From assembly GCF_016863275.1 (NCBI RefSeq), contig NZ_BOOO01000022.1, positions 1-64,000 on the forward strand: a stretch of DNA of 64,000 nucleotides, in the 5' to 3' direction. The notes beneath the pieces are model-generated. The model saw only the letters and a program-made list of their open reading frames with translations. It ran no database searches and had not been told where the DNA came from. Below, piece by piece: positions 39,386-47,869 of this stretch. Positions within the stretch are counted from its first letter, which is position 1. The number at the start of each line of letters is the position of its first letter. The stretch is from Planotetraspora mira (GTDB lineage: Bacteria > Actinomycetota > Actinomycetes > Streptosporangiales > Streptosporangiaceae). The position numbers were made by a program, and so were the translations under genes.

Positions 39386-39718
39386 AGATCCTCCAGAGCA
39401 GCGCCGCACTCGTCCGGCCCGCTACGGCCGGAGCCGGCGGCATCCTGACACTCTAGTGAACGCGTCCGTAGGCGCGGATCTCCTGGTAACGGGGCGCCCC
39501 GGGGTACACCCCCCGAGGCGCCCCGCCTTCGGCCGTCGTCCCCGGACGCGCCCGCACGCGCGTTCGACCCGGTGACTCCGGCTGAGGTGAAGGAGAGGTT
39601 CCGCACTCCGGGAGTTCCCGATTTCAGGAGCCGCCAAGCTGCGGACCGGCGTAAAGGCTGCGTACGGCTTTGCCATCACGGCCGCCGCATGTCACCGGAT
39701 CCCCGCCCGCACAGGCGT
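39386..39718. other. Spacer between hutF and ABC exporter, no gene
   Basis: No convincing coding sequence. A strong GC hairpin (GGGGCGCC at 39491-39498 with GGCGCCCC at 39517-39524, plus inner pairing) may end the ABC transporter transcript. The rest should hold the hutF promoter on the minus strand; no clear -35/-10 pair was found. Confidence 0.45.
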
Positions 39719-41497
39719 TCACGACGACACGAGGAACTGGGTGGCCGCCAGTTCCCGGTAGAGGTCGTCGGCGTCGACGAGCTCCTCGTGGGTGCCCGAG
39801 GCGCGGACCCGCCCCGCCTCCATCACGATGATCCGATCGGCGCCGGTCACCGTGGACAGGCGGTGGGCGATCACCAGGACCGTGGTCTCCCTGGCGACCT
39901 CGGCCACCACTTCGCGCAGGCGGAGTTCGTTCACGGCGTCGAGTTGCGAGGTGGCCTCGTCCAGGAGCAGCAAGGACGGCCGGCGGAGCAGTGCCCTGGC
40001 GATGGCGACCCGCTGGCGCTCCCCACCCGAGAGCAGCACCCCGCGGTGGCCGACAGGCGTCTCCAGGCCGGCGGGCAGGCGCTCGACCAGGTCGTCGAGG
40101 CGGGTCCGGGCGAGGGCCTGCGCGATCTCTCCCTCGGTGACGTCGGGGGCGCCGAAGACGAGGTTCTCCCTGAACGTGCCGGCCAGGACCGGGGCGTCCT
40201 GCTCGACGTAACCGAGCGCGGCCCGCAGGTCTCCGAGCGGCCACTCCCGGATGTCGCGCCCGCCGACGAGGATCGTCCCGGCCTGCGGCTCGTAGAAGCG
40301 CTCGATCAGCCCGAAGACCGTGGTCTTGCCGGCTCCGGAAGGCCCCACCAGGGCCGTCATCCCGCCCGCGGGCACCTCGAAGGTCACCTGGTCGTGGACG
40401 ACCGGCCGGTCGTCGCCGTACCGGAAGACCACGTCGTCGAAGCGCACGCCGACGGGCGTGCGGTCCCGCGCCGGCCCCGCGCCGACGGAGGCCGCGGGCT
40501 CGGAGTCGAGCGCGGTCACCTCCTGGATCCGGATGATCGCGGCCATGGCGACCTGAAGCTGGGTGAGGCTCTGGATGAGCTGCCCGATCGGGGAGACCAG
40601 ATAGAACAGGTACAGCAGGAACGCGATCAGCGCCGAGACCTCCATCGCCCCACTGGCGACACGGGCTCCGCCCACGCCGAGCACGGCGATGAACGCGAGC
40701 TGGACCGACATCCACGCTCCGGTGCCCGCCACGGACGTCCACGCGGCGGCCGTCACGCCGCGGTCGCGCGCGCGGGTCGCGGCGCCGGACACCGCGGCGA
40801 TCTCACGTGATTCCGCCCCGCTGGCCTTGACCGTGCGGAACGCCTGAAGGGCACGGTCGAGCACGGAGCCCATCTCCCCGAGGGCCACCTGCGCCTCGAG
40901 GGACGCCCGGCGGATCCTGGGCGCGATGGCCAGGCCCATGAGGGCGACCAGTGCCACGACGCCGAGGGTGACCAGGAGCAGCAGGCCGTCCATGATCGCC
41001 ATGAGGACCACGGCACCCAGGAACATGAACACCGACCCCACGGATCCGGCCAGCGCCTCCGTGTAGACGGCGCGCAGCAGCGTGGTGTCGGAGCTGACCC
41101 GCGAAAGCAGGTCGCCCGGCTTGAGCCGGTCGACGTCCGGGACCCTGAGCCGGAGTATCCGCTCGACCAGGTTCGTGCGGGTGGCCAGCACGATGCCCTC
41201 GCTCATCCGTTCAAGGAGGAACCGTCCCCAGGCGGCGATCAGGGCGCCCGCCAGGACGGCCAGCGACAGTCCCGCCAGCGGCCCGGCCAGGGCGGCGCCC
41301 TTCCCGAAGGCGTCGATGACCGACTTGGCGAGGATCGGCATCGCCAGCCCGGCGAACGTGCCGACCAGGCTGAGCGAGGCGCCGAGCACCAGCGCCTTCC
41401 TGTGCGGTCGCACCTGGCCGAACAGGAGCCGCCACGACCCCCGGTCGCGCAACATGTCGGCCCGCCGGTTCTCCGGCTCCGCGTCCTCCGCACCCAT
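39719..41497 (-). CDS. ABC exporter, fused membrane and ATPase domains
   Basis: Half-type ABC exporter of 592 residues, working as a homodimer or with a partner. Six hydrophobic helices occupy residues about 25-300 (SLVGTFAGLAMPILAKSVID, LAGSVGSVFMFLGAVVLMAI). The ATPase has Walker A GPSGAGKTTVFG, Q-loop LGYVEQDAPVLAGTFRENL, signature LLSGGERQRVAIARAL, Walker B LLLLDEATSQLD and switch His in VLVIAHRLSTV. It resembles lipid or multidrug exporters. The ATG at 41497 is chosen (GGGGGAG upstream). No partner gene is adjacent. Confidence 0.9.
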   Translation of the reverse strand: MGAEDAEPENRRADMLRDRGSWRLLFGQVRPHRKALVLGASLSLVGTFAGLAMPILAKSVIDAFGKGAALAGPLAGLSLAVLAGALIAAWGRFLLERMSEGIVLATRTNLVERILRLRVPDVDRLKPGDLLSRVSSDTTLLRAVYTEALAGSVGSVFMFLGAVVLMAIMDGLLLLVTLGVVALVALMGLAIAPRIRRASLEAQVALGEMGSVLDRALQAFRTVKASGAESREIAAVSGAATRARDRGVTAAAWTSVAGTGAWMSVQLAFIAVLGVGGARVASGAMEVSALIAFLLYLFYLVSPIGQLIQSLTQLQVAMAAIIRIQEVTALDSEPAASVGAGPARDRTPVGVRFDDVVFRYGDDRPVVHDQVTFEVPAGGMTALVGPSGAGKTTVFGLIERFYEPQAGTILVGGRDIREWPLGDLRAALGYVEQDAPVLAGTFRENLVFGAPDVTEGEIAQALARTRLDDLVERLPAGLETPVGHRGVLLSGGERQRVAIARALLRRPSLLLLDEATSQLDAVNELRLREVVAEVARETTVLVIAHRLSTVTGADRIIVMEAGRVRASGTHEELVDADDLYRELAATQFLVSS

Positions 41498-41593
41498 GAC
41501 ACTCCCCCTGCGCGGCCCGGCCGCATCCGTCAACTCACTTTGACGGTAGGTCGGGAAGGGCGATCGTGGGCGCGTCGAGGGTGACGAATCCGA

Positions 41594-42286
41594 TCAGTCG
41601 AGGTCGGGGAGGCCGAAGTCGTCGTAGTCCGCGTCGCCGTCGTCGACCCTGCGCAGCCGGATGTCCTCGGCCCAGGCGTAGGCGAAACGCCGGATCGTGC
41701 CGACGCCGTCATCGTCGAGGCCGTGCTCGGCGAACGCCTCGTCGGCGAGCAGGTCGACGCTCTCCAGCCGCTGGAGCAGATCCTCCGTCAGCCACTCGTC
41801 GTCGTGCCGGCCGCCGAGTTGCTCGAGTTCGCGGAAGCCGTACAGGCCGGAGACGGCGGCGACGTCGGCGAAGTCGCGGGCCAGGCCGGTGTCACGAAGC
41901 GACCGCACCGCGAGGCCTGCCGCGTCGTCGAGGCCCACGACCGGGCACGGCTCGAAGACGGCCGGCTCGTCCCGCAACGCCTCACGCGACAGGCGGATCT
42001 CACCGGCTTGGCCGCCGATCTCGTCGGTGACGACCACGCGGCCCACGCGCGGGGTGACCTCGCAGACCTGGGCGGACAGCCCCGTCCTGCCGAACGCGCC
42101 GGCGACCTGCTCGGCGACCTCGGTCAGCGGCGTCTCGTCCGCCGTCGCGAACTCGAGCTCTCCGGCCGTCCTGCCGGACAGGCCGTGCGCCGTCATGGCG
42201 TAGCCGCCGGCGAGGAGCAGGCCGTAACGGTCGCAGACCACCCGGGCGTCCTCGATCAGGCGGAGATGGAACGGCGGCAGCTCCAC
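41594..42286 (-). CDS. AbiEii-like nucleotidyltransferase
   Basis: A 230-residue protein with a nucleotidyltransferase-like N-terminus: YGLLLAGGYAMTAHGLSGRTAGELEFAT matches the LAGGTALxxH...R.S.DLDFxT pattern of AbiEii/DUF1814 proteins. The acidic pair is changed to Glu-x-Glu-like (ELEFATADE), so catalysis is uncertain. The C-terminal half has a helical region with DFADVAAVSGLYGFREL typical of the group. AbiEii toxins phosphorylate tRNA or act with AbiEi; no AbiEi is adjacent here. The start is GTG at 42286, overlapping the stop of a small upstream gene (TAGTG). Its role as a toxin or a housekeeping transferase is open. Confidence 0.6.
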   Translation of the reverse strand: MELPPFHLRLIEDARVVCDRYGLLLAGGYAMTAHGLSGRTAGELEFATADETPLTEVAEQVAGAFGRTGLSAQVCEVTPRVGRVVVTDEIGGQAGEIRLSREALRDEPAVFEPCPVVGLDDAAGLAVRSLRDTGLARDFADVAAVSGLYGFRELEQLGGRHDDEWLTEDLLQRLESVDLLADEAFAEHGLDDDGVGTIRRFAYAWAEDIRLRRVDDGDADYDDFGLPDLD

Positions 42287-42549
42287 TATTCGCGGGCCCT
42301 CTCACGTCTGGACGGCCGACCTCCGCGCTGGTCGGCGGGCCGGCTGGGCATTTCCCCAGTATGGCCGCTCGGCGGACGGCGCGGCTCCCTGACGGTGTCG
42401 ACGATGGCGTGCCAGGTCAGGCACAACCTCGCCTCCGCCTCCTCCGTGCGAGCCTCGGCGGCGAGCAGCCTGTCGCCCGTCAACAGGGCGGCCTCCCGTT
42501 TCAACTGCGCCGCCATTTCCTGGAATTCGAAATGCCCCTTCGGCTCCAT
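42286..42549 (-). CDS. Small hypothetical protein coupled to the nucleotidyltransferase
   Basis: An unrecognised 87-residue protein. The first 50 residues look helical (EFQEMAAQLKREAALLTGDRLLAAEARTEEAEARLCLTWHAIVDTV). The C-terminus is basic and disordered (RPADQRGGRPSRRERARE). GGGGAG lies about 9 nt before the ATG at 42549. Its stop overlaps the next start, so the two genes are translationally coupled. An antitoxin-like role is only a guess from position. Confidence 0.6.
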   Translation of the reverse strand: MEPKGHFEFQEMAAQLKREAALLTGDRLLAAEARTEEAEARLCLTWHAIVDTVREPRRPPSGHTGEMPSRPADQRGGRPSRRERARE

Positions 42550-42617
42550 GCCGCCGACTCCCCACCCCGGACCGACTTTCGCATGGATAAATACCCATAA
42601 TTAACTTACTTATCGAT

Positions 42618-43409
42618 TCATGAACGCCGGGATCGGCGTTGTGACGACGGAACGTCATGACGTCCGGAGACGAACTCCTGAATGGCGATCTTCACGCGGA
42701 TGACGGGCCTGCGCCAGCGTTCCTCACGATGAACGGCTTTCGCCATCCGCCGCGGTTTGGGCCTCCTCGCCACCTCCGAGTAGTACCAGCGGGCCCACGG
42801 CGATCCCGGGCGGGCGAGCCGCAGGGCCCCGATGTAGACGAACGGCGGGACGAACAGCCCGATCAGGCCACTCCAGATCTTCCCCTTGAGCAGCGTGACG
42901 ACGGCGAAGACGAGGTTGACGACGAGGATCGCCATCGCCGTGCCCCGGCCGCCGAGCGCCTCGTCCGAGCCGCTCCACGCGAGCGGGCGCAGTCCGACCA
43001 GCAGCAGGCCGGTCCCGGCGACGGCCACGAAGACGGCGTCGACCGACGTGCGGCCCTCCTCCTGCCAGTAGACGTCGCGCAGGTGCAGGAGCAGGGCGAA
43101 CTCGTCGAGCACCAGCGCCGCCCCGACACCGAAGACGGCCGCGCTGAACGCGTACCACCCGATGGAGACGCTGGACAGGATCAGCCCGGCGACCCCGCCG
43201 AGCAACATCAGCACCACGCCGAACACGACATGGTGGATGTGCGTCTCCCCGACGCTGACGTTGCCGAACCAGCGCACCCGTGACCGGATCAGCCGGACGT
43301 TCACGCGGGTGCCCACGAAGGCGACGATCAGCGCCACGAAGAAGCAGAACAGCGGCAACCTGCGCGCGCCCTCATGGAGCGACGCGTCGGCCAGGTACCA
43401 GTCAGCCAT
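42618..43409 (-). CDS. Conserved polytopic membrane protein
   Basis: Integral membrane protein of 263 residues with about six helices (LFCFFVALIVAFVGTRVNV, VVFGVVLMLLGGVAGLIL, AFSAAVFGVGAALVLDEFALLLH, VFVAVAGTGLLLVGL, MAILVVNLVFAVVTLL, SGLIGLFVPPFVYIGAL). HIHHVVFG and DEFALLLHLRDVYWQEEGR contain several His, Asp and Glu near membrane edges. The C-terminal 55 residues are cytosolic and basic. I recognise no named family. GAGGA lies 8 nt before the ATG at 43409. Confidence 0.75.
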   Translation of the reverse strand: MADWYLADASLHEGARRLPLFCFFVALIVAFVGTRVNVRLIRSRVRWFGNVSVGETHIHHVVFGVVLMLLGGVAGLILSSVSIGWYAFSAAVFGVGAALVLDEFALLLHLRDVYWQEEGRTSVDAVFVAVAGTGLLLVGLRPLAWSGSDEALGGRGTAMAILVVNLVFAVVTLLKGKIWSGLIGLFVPPFVYIGALRLARPGSPWARWYYSEVARRPKPRRMAKAVHREERWRRPVIRVKIAIQEFVSGRHDVPSSQRRSRRS

Positions 43410-43463
43410 TGATGAGTCCTCGATCGGCGGAACTGCGGGAGCGACGGCGGTGGGGCGGGCCGG

Positions 43464-44192
43464 TCAGCTGAGGAAGCCTCGCAACAGCGCGGCCGTACCT
43501 TCCAGGTGCTCGGCCACGGCCCGCCGGGCACCCTCGGGATCGCCTTCCAGGATCGCCGCCACGATGGCCGCGTGCTGCGTGGCGGCGTGCTCGATGTTGG
43601 GCTGGAGCACCGGAATTGCGTTGAGCAGGTCGGTCACGCGCAGTCGGGCGTCCGCGCACGCGGCGGCGAGCAGCGGCGACCCGGTCAGCTCGGCGATGGC
43701 GAGGTGGAAGGCGGTGTCCAGTCGCCGGTAGTCGGCCGGAGCCGCGTCGTTCACCCCGGCGAGACGGGAGGCGAGCGTCTCCCGCTGCACCTCGGTGAGC
43801 TCCGTGCCGGCCAGGATCTGGGCCGCGCCGCACTCGACCGCCATCCGGAAGGTCAGCGCGTCGTCAAGCCCGCCGGCTCCCATCTCGTTGACGGCCCGGC
43901 GCAGGTCTCCCTTGCGGGGGCTCGGCGGCCGGTAGACGACGAACGCTCCGCCGTAACGGCCTCGCCGTACGTCGAGGAAGCCCGCCTCCTGGAGCGCCCG
44001 GATCGCCTCCCGTAAGGTGACGCGGCTGATGCCGAGTTGCGCGGCCAACTCGCGCTCCGGCGGCAGTTTCTCCCCATGGGCGACGACGCCGAGCTTGATG
44101 GCCTGCAGCAGCCGTTCGACGGTCTCCTCGAACGCGTTGCCCGCCCGGACCGGCCTCAGGAGCGAGACGGCCCCTGTGGCGCCCCCGTCCAA
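43464..44192 (-). CDS. GntR/FadR-family regulator of the amine operon
   Basis: FCD-type GntR regulator of 242 residues. The winged helix is at residues about 18-85 (ETVERLLQAIKLGVVAHGEKLPPERELAAQLGISRVTLREAIRALQEAGFLDVRRG). The FCD ligand domain has RMAVECGAAQILA, DTAFHLAIAELTGSPLL and QHAAIVAAILEGDPEGARRAVAEHL, with the Asp and His residues that usually bind a metal and an organic acid. The start is TTG at 44192, with GGTGGAG just upstream. It is divergent from the gamma-glutamylation operon, which it probably represses, as EpuRI-type regulators do in Streptomyces. Confidence 0.88.
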   Translation of the reverse strand: MDGGATGAVSLLRPVRAGNAFEETVERLLQAIKLGVVAHGEKLPPERELAAQLGISRVTLREAIRALQEAGFLDVRRGRYGGAFVVYRPPSPRKGDLRRAVNEMGAGGLDDALTFRMAVECGAAQILAGTELTEVQRETLASRLAGVNDAAPADYRRLDTAFHLAIAELTGSPLLAAACADARLRVTDLLNAIPVLQPNIEHAATQHAAIVAAILEGDPEGARRAVAEHLEGTAALLRGFLS

Positions 44193-44305
44193 TGCTCCAC
44201 CGCCCCTTCACGAATCGGCGCGCCTCACACCCCCGTGAGGCCGAGGTTAACCCACAGAGCATTGTTGACTCAGGGGCAGGCCGGGTGCTTGCATGCCCTT
44301 CAATG

Positions 44306-44319
44306 GTCTGTTTCCAGAC
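44306..44319. promoter_or_regulatory. Inverted repeat before the amine operon
   Basis: GTCTG-TTTC-CAGAC lies 18 bp before the GTG start of the ligase gene, in the divergent spacer. Its size suits a FadR-type dimer operator. It is a single copy, and binding is an inference. Confidence 0.35.
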
Positions 44320-44337
44320 TTTTGGACAGGAGGCACC

Positions 44338-45684
44338 GTGCTCGACGTGGATCAGCTTCGCGGCGACATCGAGGCCGGCCGCGTGGACACGGTCCTGCTG
44401 GCCGTCACCGACATGCAGGGCAGGTTGCAGGGCAAGCGCCTGTCGGCGCGGTACTTCCTGGAGGAGGTGCTGAGCCACGCCGCCGAGGGGTGCAACTACC
44501 TGCTGGCGGTCGACGTCGACATGAACACGGTGGACGGCTACGCCATGTCGTCGTGGGAACGCGGCTACGGCGACTTCGTGATGAAGCCCGACCTCACGAC
44601 GCTGCGCCGGGTGCCCTGGCAGGAGGGGACCGTCCTGCTGCTGGCCGACCTGGTCTGGGAGGACGAGTCGGACGTCGTCCCCTCTCCCCGGCAGATCCTC
44701 CGCAGGCAGATCGCCCGGCTGGCCGACCGGGGATGGACCGCCTTCGTCGGCACCGAGCTGGAGTTCTGCGTCTACAACGACACCTATGAGGACGCGTGGC
44801 GGCGCGGCTACCGCGACCTGACGCCCGCCAACCTCTACAACGTCGACTACTCCCTGCTCGGCACGGCCAGGATCGAGCCGCTGCTGCGGAAGATCCGGCT
44901 CGGCATGGAGGGCGCGGGCCTGTACGTGGAGTCGGCGAAGGGCGAGTGCAACCTCGGCCAGCACGAGATCGCCTTCCGGTTCTCCGACGCGCTGACGACG
45001 TGCGACAACCACGTGATCTACAAGAACGGCGCCAAGGAGATCGCCGCCCAGGAGGGCAGCTCGATCACCTTCATGGCCAAGCCGAACCAGCGCGAGGGCA
45101 ACTCCTGCCACATCCACATCTCCCTGCGCGACGCCGACGGGCGGCCGGTGATGGCGGGGACGGAGCCGCACGGGCTCTCCAAGGTCGGAGAGCACTTCAT
45201 CGCGGGCCAGCTCGCCGCGCTCAAAGACCTGACCCTCTTCTACGCGCCCAACATCAACTCCTACAAGCGGTACGTCCCCGGGAGCTTCGCCCCCACCGCG
45301 GTGAAGTGGGGCATCGACAACCGGACCTGCTCGCTGCGGCTCGTCGGCCACGGGCCCTCACTCCGGATCGAGAACCGCGTGCCGGGCGGCGACGTGAACC
45401 CGTATCTGGCGGTGTCCGCCCTGATCGCCGCGGGCCTGCGCGGGATCGAGGAGGAGCTGCCGCTGGAGGAGCCCTACGCGGGCAACGCCTACGCCGCGGG
45501 CGCGGAGACCGTGCCGAGCACGCTCCGCGACGCGCTCTCGCTGTGGGAAGGCTCCGACCTCGCCGAGGCGGCCTTCGGCAAGGATGTGGTCGAGCACTAC
45601 GCCAACAACGCACGGGTCGAGTTGGCCGCCTACGACGCGGCGGTCACCGACTGGGAGCTCTATCGGGGGTTCGAAAGGCTGTGA
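44338..45684 (+). CDS. Glutamine-synthetase-like gamma-glutamylamine ligase (GlnA4/PuuA type)
   Basis: Glutamine synthetase fold enzyme of 448 residues that more likely joins glutamate to an amine than to ammonia. Seen: VLLAVTDMQGRLQGKRLSARYFLEEV, ELEFCVYNDTYEDAW (metal Glu), AKGECNLGQHEIAFRF, FMAKPNQREGNSCHIHISL (ATP and His), SYKRYVPGSFAPTAVKWGIDNRTCSLRL and RIENRVPGGDVNPYLA. The N-terminal Asp-50 loop region of true GlnA is altered. The GTG at 44338 has AGGAGG 5 nt upstream. The next gene overlaps its stop. The regulator, dehydrogenases and hydrolase around it point to amine catabolism. Confidence 0.88.
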   Translation: MLDVDQLRGDIEAGRVDTVLLAVTDMQGRLQGKRLSARYFLEEVLSHAAEGCNYLLAVDVDMNTVDGYAMSSWERGYGDFVMKPDLTTLRRVPWQEGTVLLLADLVWEDESDVVPSPRQILRRQIARLADRGWTAFVGTELEFCVYNDTYEDAWRRGYRDLTPANLYNVDYSLLGTARIEPLLRKIRLGMEGAGLYVESAKGECNLGQHEIAFRFSDALTTCDNHVIYKNGAKEIAAQEGSSITFMAKPNQREGNSCHIHISLRDADGRPVMAGTEPHGLSKVGEHFIAGQLAALKDLTLFYAPNINSYKRYVPGSFAPTAVKWGIDNRTCSLRLVGHGPSLRIENRVPGGDVNPYLAVSALIAAGLRGIEEELPLEEPYAGNAYAAGAETVPSTLRDALSLWEGSDLAEAAFGKDVVEHYANNARVELAAYDAAVTDWELYRGFERL

Positions 45685-47060
45685 AGGTACTCAATCCGGC
45701 GACCGAAGTCGTGGTCGCCGAGGTCGGCATGGCGGACGCCGCCGAGGTCGACCGCGTGGTCGAGCGTGCGCGGGCGGCGTTCGCGAGCTGGCGGGCGGTG
45801 GCCCCCGGCGAGCGGGCGCGGCTCCTGCGGCGGTTCGCCCAGGTGGTCGAGGACCACGCCGAGGAGCTCGCCCAGCTGGAGATCGCAGGCGCCGGGCACA
45901 CGATCGGCAACGCCCGCTGGGAGGCCGGGAACGTCCGCGACGTCCTGAACTTCTACGCGGGCGCACCCGAGCGCGACCATGGCAAGCAGATCCCCGTGGC
46001 GGGCGGCGTGGACATCACGTTCGCCGAACCGCTGGGCGTCGTGGGCGTCATCGTGCCGTGGAACTTCCCCATGGTCATCATGACCTGGGGGGTGGCTCCC
46101 GCCCTGGCGGCGGGCAACACCGTCGTCGTGAAGCCCGCCGAGTGGACGCCGCTGACGGCGCTCCGGCTGGCCGAACTGGCCCTCGAGGCCGGCATCCCCG
46201 AGGGCGTGCTGCAGGTCGTCCCCGGCGAGGGCGAGGTGGCAGGCGCCCGGCTGGTCGAGCACCCGGACGTGCGCAAGATCGTGTTCACGGGTTCGACCGA
46301 GGTGGGCAAGCTGATCGCGGCCCAGGCCGCCGCCCAGGTGAAGCGGGTGACGCTGGAGCTCGGCGGCAAGAGCGCCAACATCGTCTTCGCCGACTCCGAC
46401 CTGGACAGGGCGGCGGCCTCCGCCCCGATGGCGGTGTTCGACAACTCCGGGCAGGACTGCTGCGCCCGATCGCGCATCCTGGTGGAGCGTTCCGTCTACG
46501 ACGACTTCCTCGCGCGGCTCAGCCAGGCCGTCCGGGACGTGAAGGTCGGCGATCCGCTCGATCCCGCCACGCAGATGGGCCCGCTGATCAGCGCCGAGCA
46601 CCACGCGCGGGTGGCGTCGTTCGTGGGGGCCGTCGACGTGCACACGGCCGGAGCCTGCCCGGACGGGCCGGGCTTCTGGTTCGCCCCCACCGTTCTGGCC
46701 GCGCCCGCCGGATTCGACCCGCTGGCGGAGGGCTCGGGCGCCTTCCACCGGGCATTCACCGAGGAGATCTTCGGGCCGGTCGTGTCCGTCGTCCCGTTCG
46801 ACGACGAGGCTCATGCCGTACAGATCGCCAACCACACGGCCTACGGGCTGTCCGGGTCGATCTGGACGCGTGACGTCGGGCGCGCCCTGCGGGTGGCTCG
46901 GGCGGTCGAGGCGGGCAACTTGTCGGTGAACTCCCATTCCAGCGTCCGTTACTGGACGCCGTTCGGCGGCTTCAAGCAGTCCGGCCTCGGCCGGGAGCTG
47001 GGCCCCGACGCCCTGGCCGCCTTCACCGAGACCAAGAACGTCTTCATTTCCACGGAGTAG
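45681..47060 (+). CDS. Aldehyde dehydrogenase of the gamma-glutamyl pathway
   Basis: NAD(P)-dependent aldehyde dehydrogenase of 459 residues. Cofactor segment WNFPMVIMTWGVAPALAAGNTVVVKPAEWTP, FTGSTEVGKLI, general base Glu in LELGGKSANIVF, catalytic Cys in GQDCCARSRI, and the C-terminal EIFGPVVSVVPF with WTPFGGFKQSGLGRE. By context it oxidises a gamma-glutamyl-linked aldehyde to the acid. The GTG at 45681 overlaps the ligase stop by 4 nt; the open frame upstream of it is not used. The SDR gene follows by 4 bp. Confidence 0.92.
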   Translation: MKVLNPATEVVVAEVGMADAAEVDRVVERARAAFASWRAVAPGERARLLRRFAQVVEDHAEELAQLEIAGAGHTIGNARWEAGNVRDVLNFYAGAPERDHGKQIPVAGGVDITFAEPLGVVGVIVPWNFPMVIMTWGVAPALAAGNTVVVKPAEWTPLTALRLAELALEAGIPEGVLQVVPGEGEVAGARLVEHPDVRKIVFTGSTEVGKLIAAQAAAQVKRVTLELGGKSANIVFADSDLDRAAASAPMAVFDNSGQDCCARSRILVERSVYDDFLARLSQAVRDVKVGDPLDPATQMGPLISAEHHARVASFVGAVDVHTAGACPDGPGFWFAPTVLAAPAGFDPLAEGSGAFHRAFTEEIFGPVVSVVPFDDEAHAVQIANHTAYGLSGSIWTRDVGRALRVARAVEAGNLSVNSHSSVRYWTPFGGFKQSGLGRELGPDALAAFTETKNVFISTE

Positions 47061-47064
47061 AGAC

Positions 47065-47829
47065 ATGCAGCGTTTGCAGGACCGCGTCGCCGTCATCACA
47101 GGGGCGGGCAGCGGCATCGGGCTCGCCACGGCGCAGCGGTTCGCCCAGGAGGGCGCCAAGATCGTGGCGGTGGACCTCGACGAGGCGGCCGGGACCAAGG
47201 TCGCCGACGAGGTCGGCGGCCTGTTCGTCCGGGCCGACGTGGCGAACGAGGACGACGTCGTCCGGATGTACCAGACCGCGTTCGACACGTTCGGCAGCGT
47301 CGACATCGCCTTCAACAACGCGGGGATCTCACCGCCGGAGGACGACTCCATCCTCGACACCGGCATCGAGGCGTGGCGCCGGGTCCAGGAGGTCAACCTC
47401 ACCAGCGTCTATCTGTGCTGCAAGCACGTCCTGCCGTACATGCGGAGGCAGGGCAAGGGCTCGATCATCAACACGGCCTCGTTCGTGGCGGTGCTGGGCT
47501 CGGCGACGTCGCAGATCTCCTACACCGCGTCCAAGGGCGGCGTGCTCGCGATGAGCCGCGAACTCGGCGTGCAGTTCGCCCGCGAGGGCATCCGGGTGAA
47601 CGCGCTCTGCCCCGGGCCGGTGGACACTCCCCTGTTGCGGGAACTGTTCGCCAAGGACCCGGAGCGCGCGCAGCGCCGCCTCGTCCACGTGCCGATCGGG
47701 CGGTTCGCCCGCGCGGAGGAGATCGCGGCCGCCGTGGCCTTCCTCGCGTCCGACGACTCGAGCTTCATCACCGCGTCGGAGTTCCTGGTCGACGGCGGCA
47801 TCTCCGGGGCGTACGTCACTCCCCTGTAA
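47065..47829 (+). CDS. Short-chain dehydrogenase/reductase
   Basis: Classical SDR of 254 residues. TGAGSGIG (cofactor, residues 13-20), Asp after VVAVDLDEA suggesting NAD preference, NNAG, catalytic Ser in INTASFVAVLGS, and YTASKGGVLA (Tyr-x-x-x-Lys) are all visible. In this operon it could oxidise the alcohol end of a gamma-glutamyl-ethanolamide-like intermediate to the aldehyde. That would replace the amine oxidase (PuuB) found in putrescine operons, which is absent here. This role is inferred from context only. Confidence 0.9.
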   Translation: MQRLQDRVAVITGAGSGIGLATAQRFAQEGAKIVAVDLDEAAGTKVADEVGGLFVRADVANEDDVVRMYQTAFDTFGSVDIAFNNAGISPPEDDSILDTGIEAWRRVQEVNLTSVYLCCKHVLPYMRRQGKGSIINTASFVAVLGSATSQISYTASKGGVLAMSRELGVQFAREGIRVNALCPGPVDTPLLRELFAKDPERAQRRLVHVPIGRFARAEEIAAAVAFLASDDSSFITASEFLVDGGISGAYVTPL

Positions 47830-47869
47830 CGGCATCCTGTGGCGGCATCCGATCCAACGCGAGGTGGTC

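Noticed and set aside
39376-39679. Short minus-strand open frames between hutF and the ABC exporter
   Set aside because: No ribosome site, no conserved motif and extreme Arg/Gly/Pro composition; treated as spacer.
44796-45680. Upstream extension of the aldehyde dehydrogenase frame
   Set aside because: It runs through the ligase gene in another frame and is Arg/Gly-rich noise; the enzyme begins at GTG 45681.
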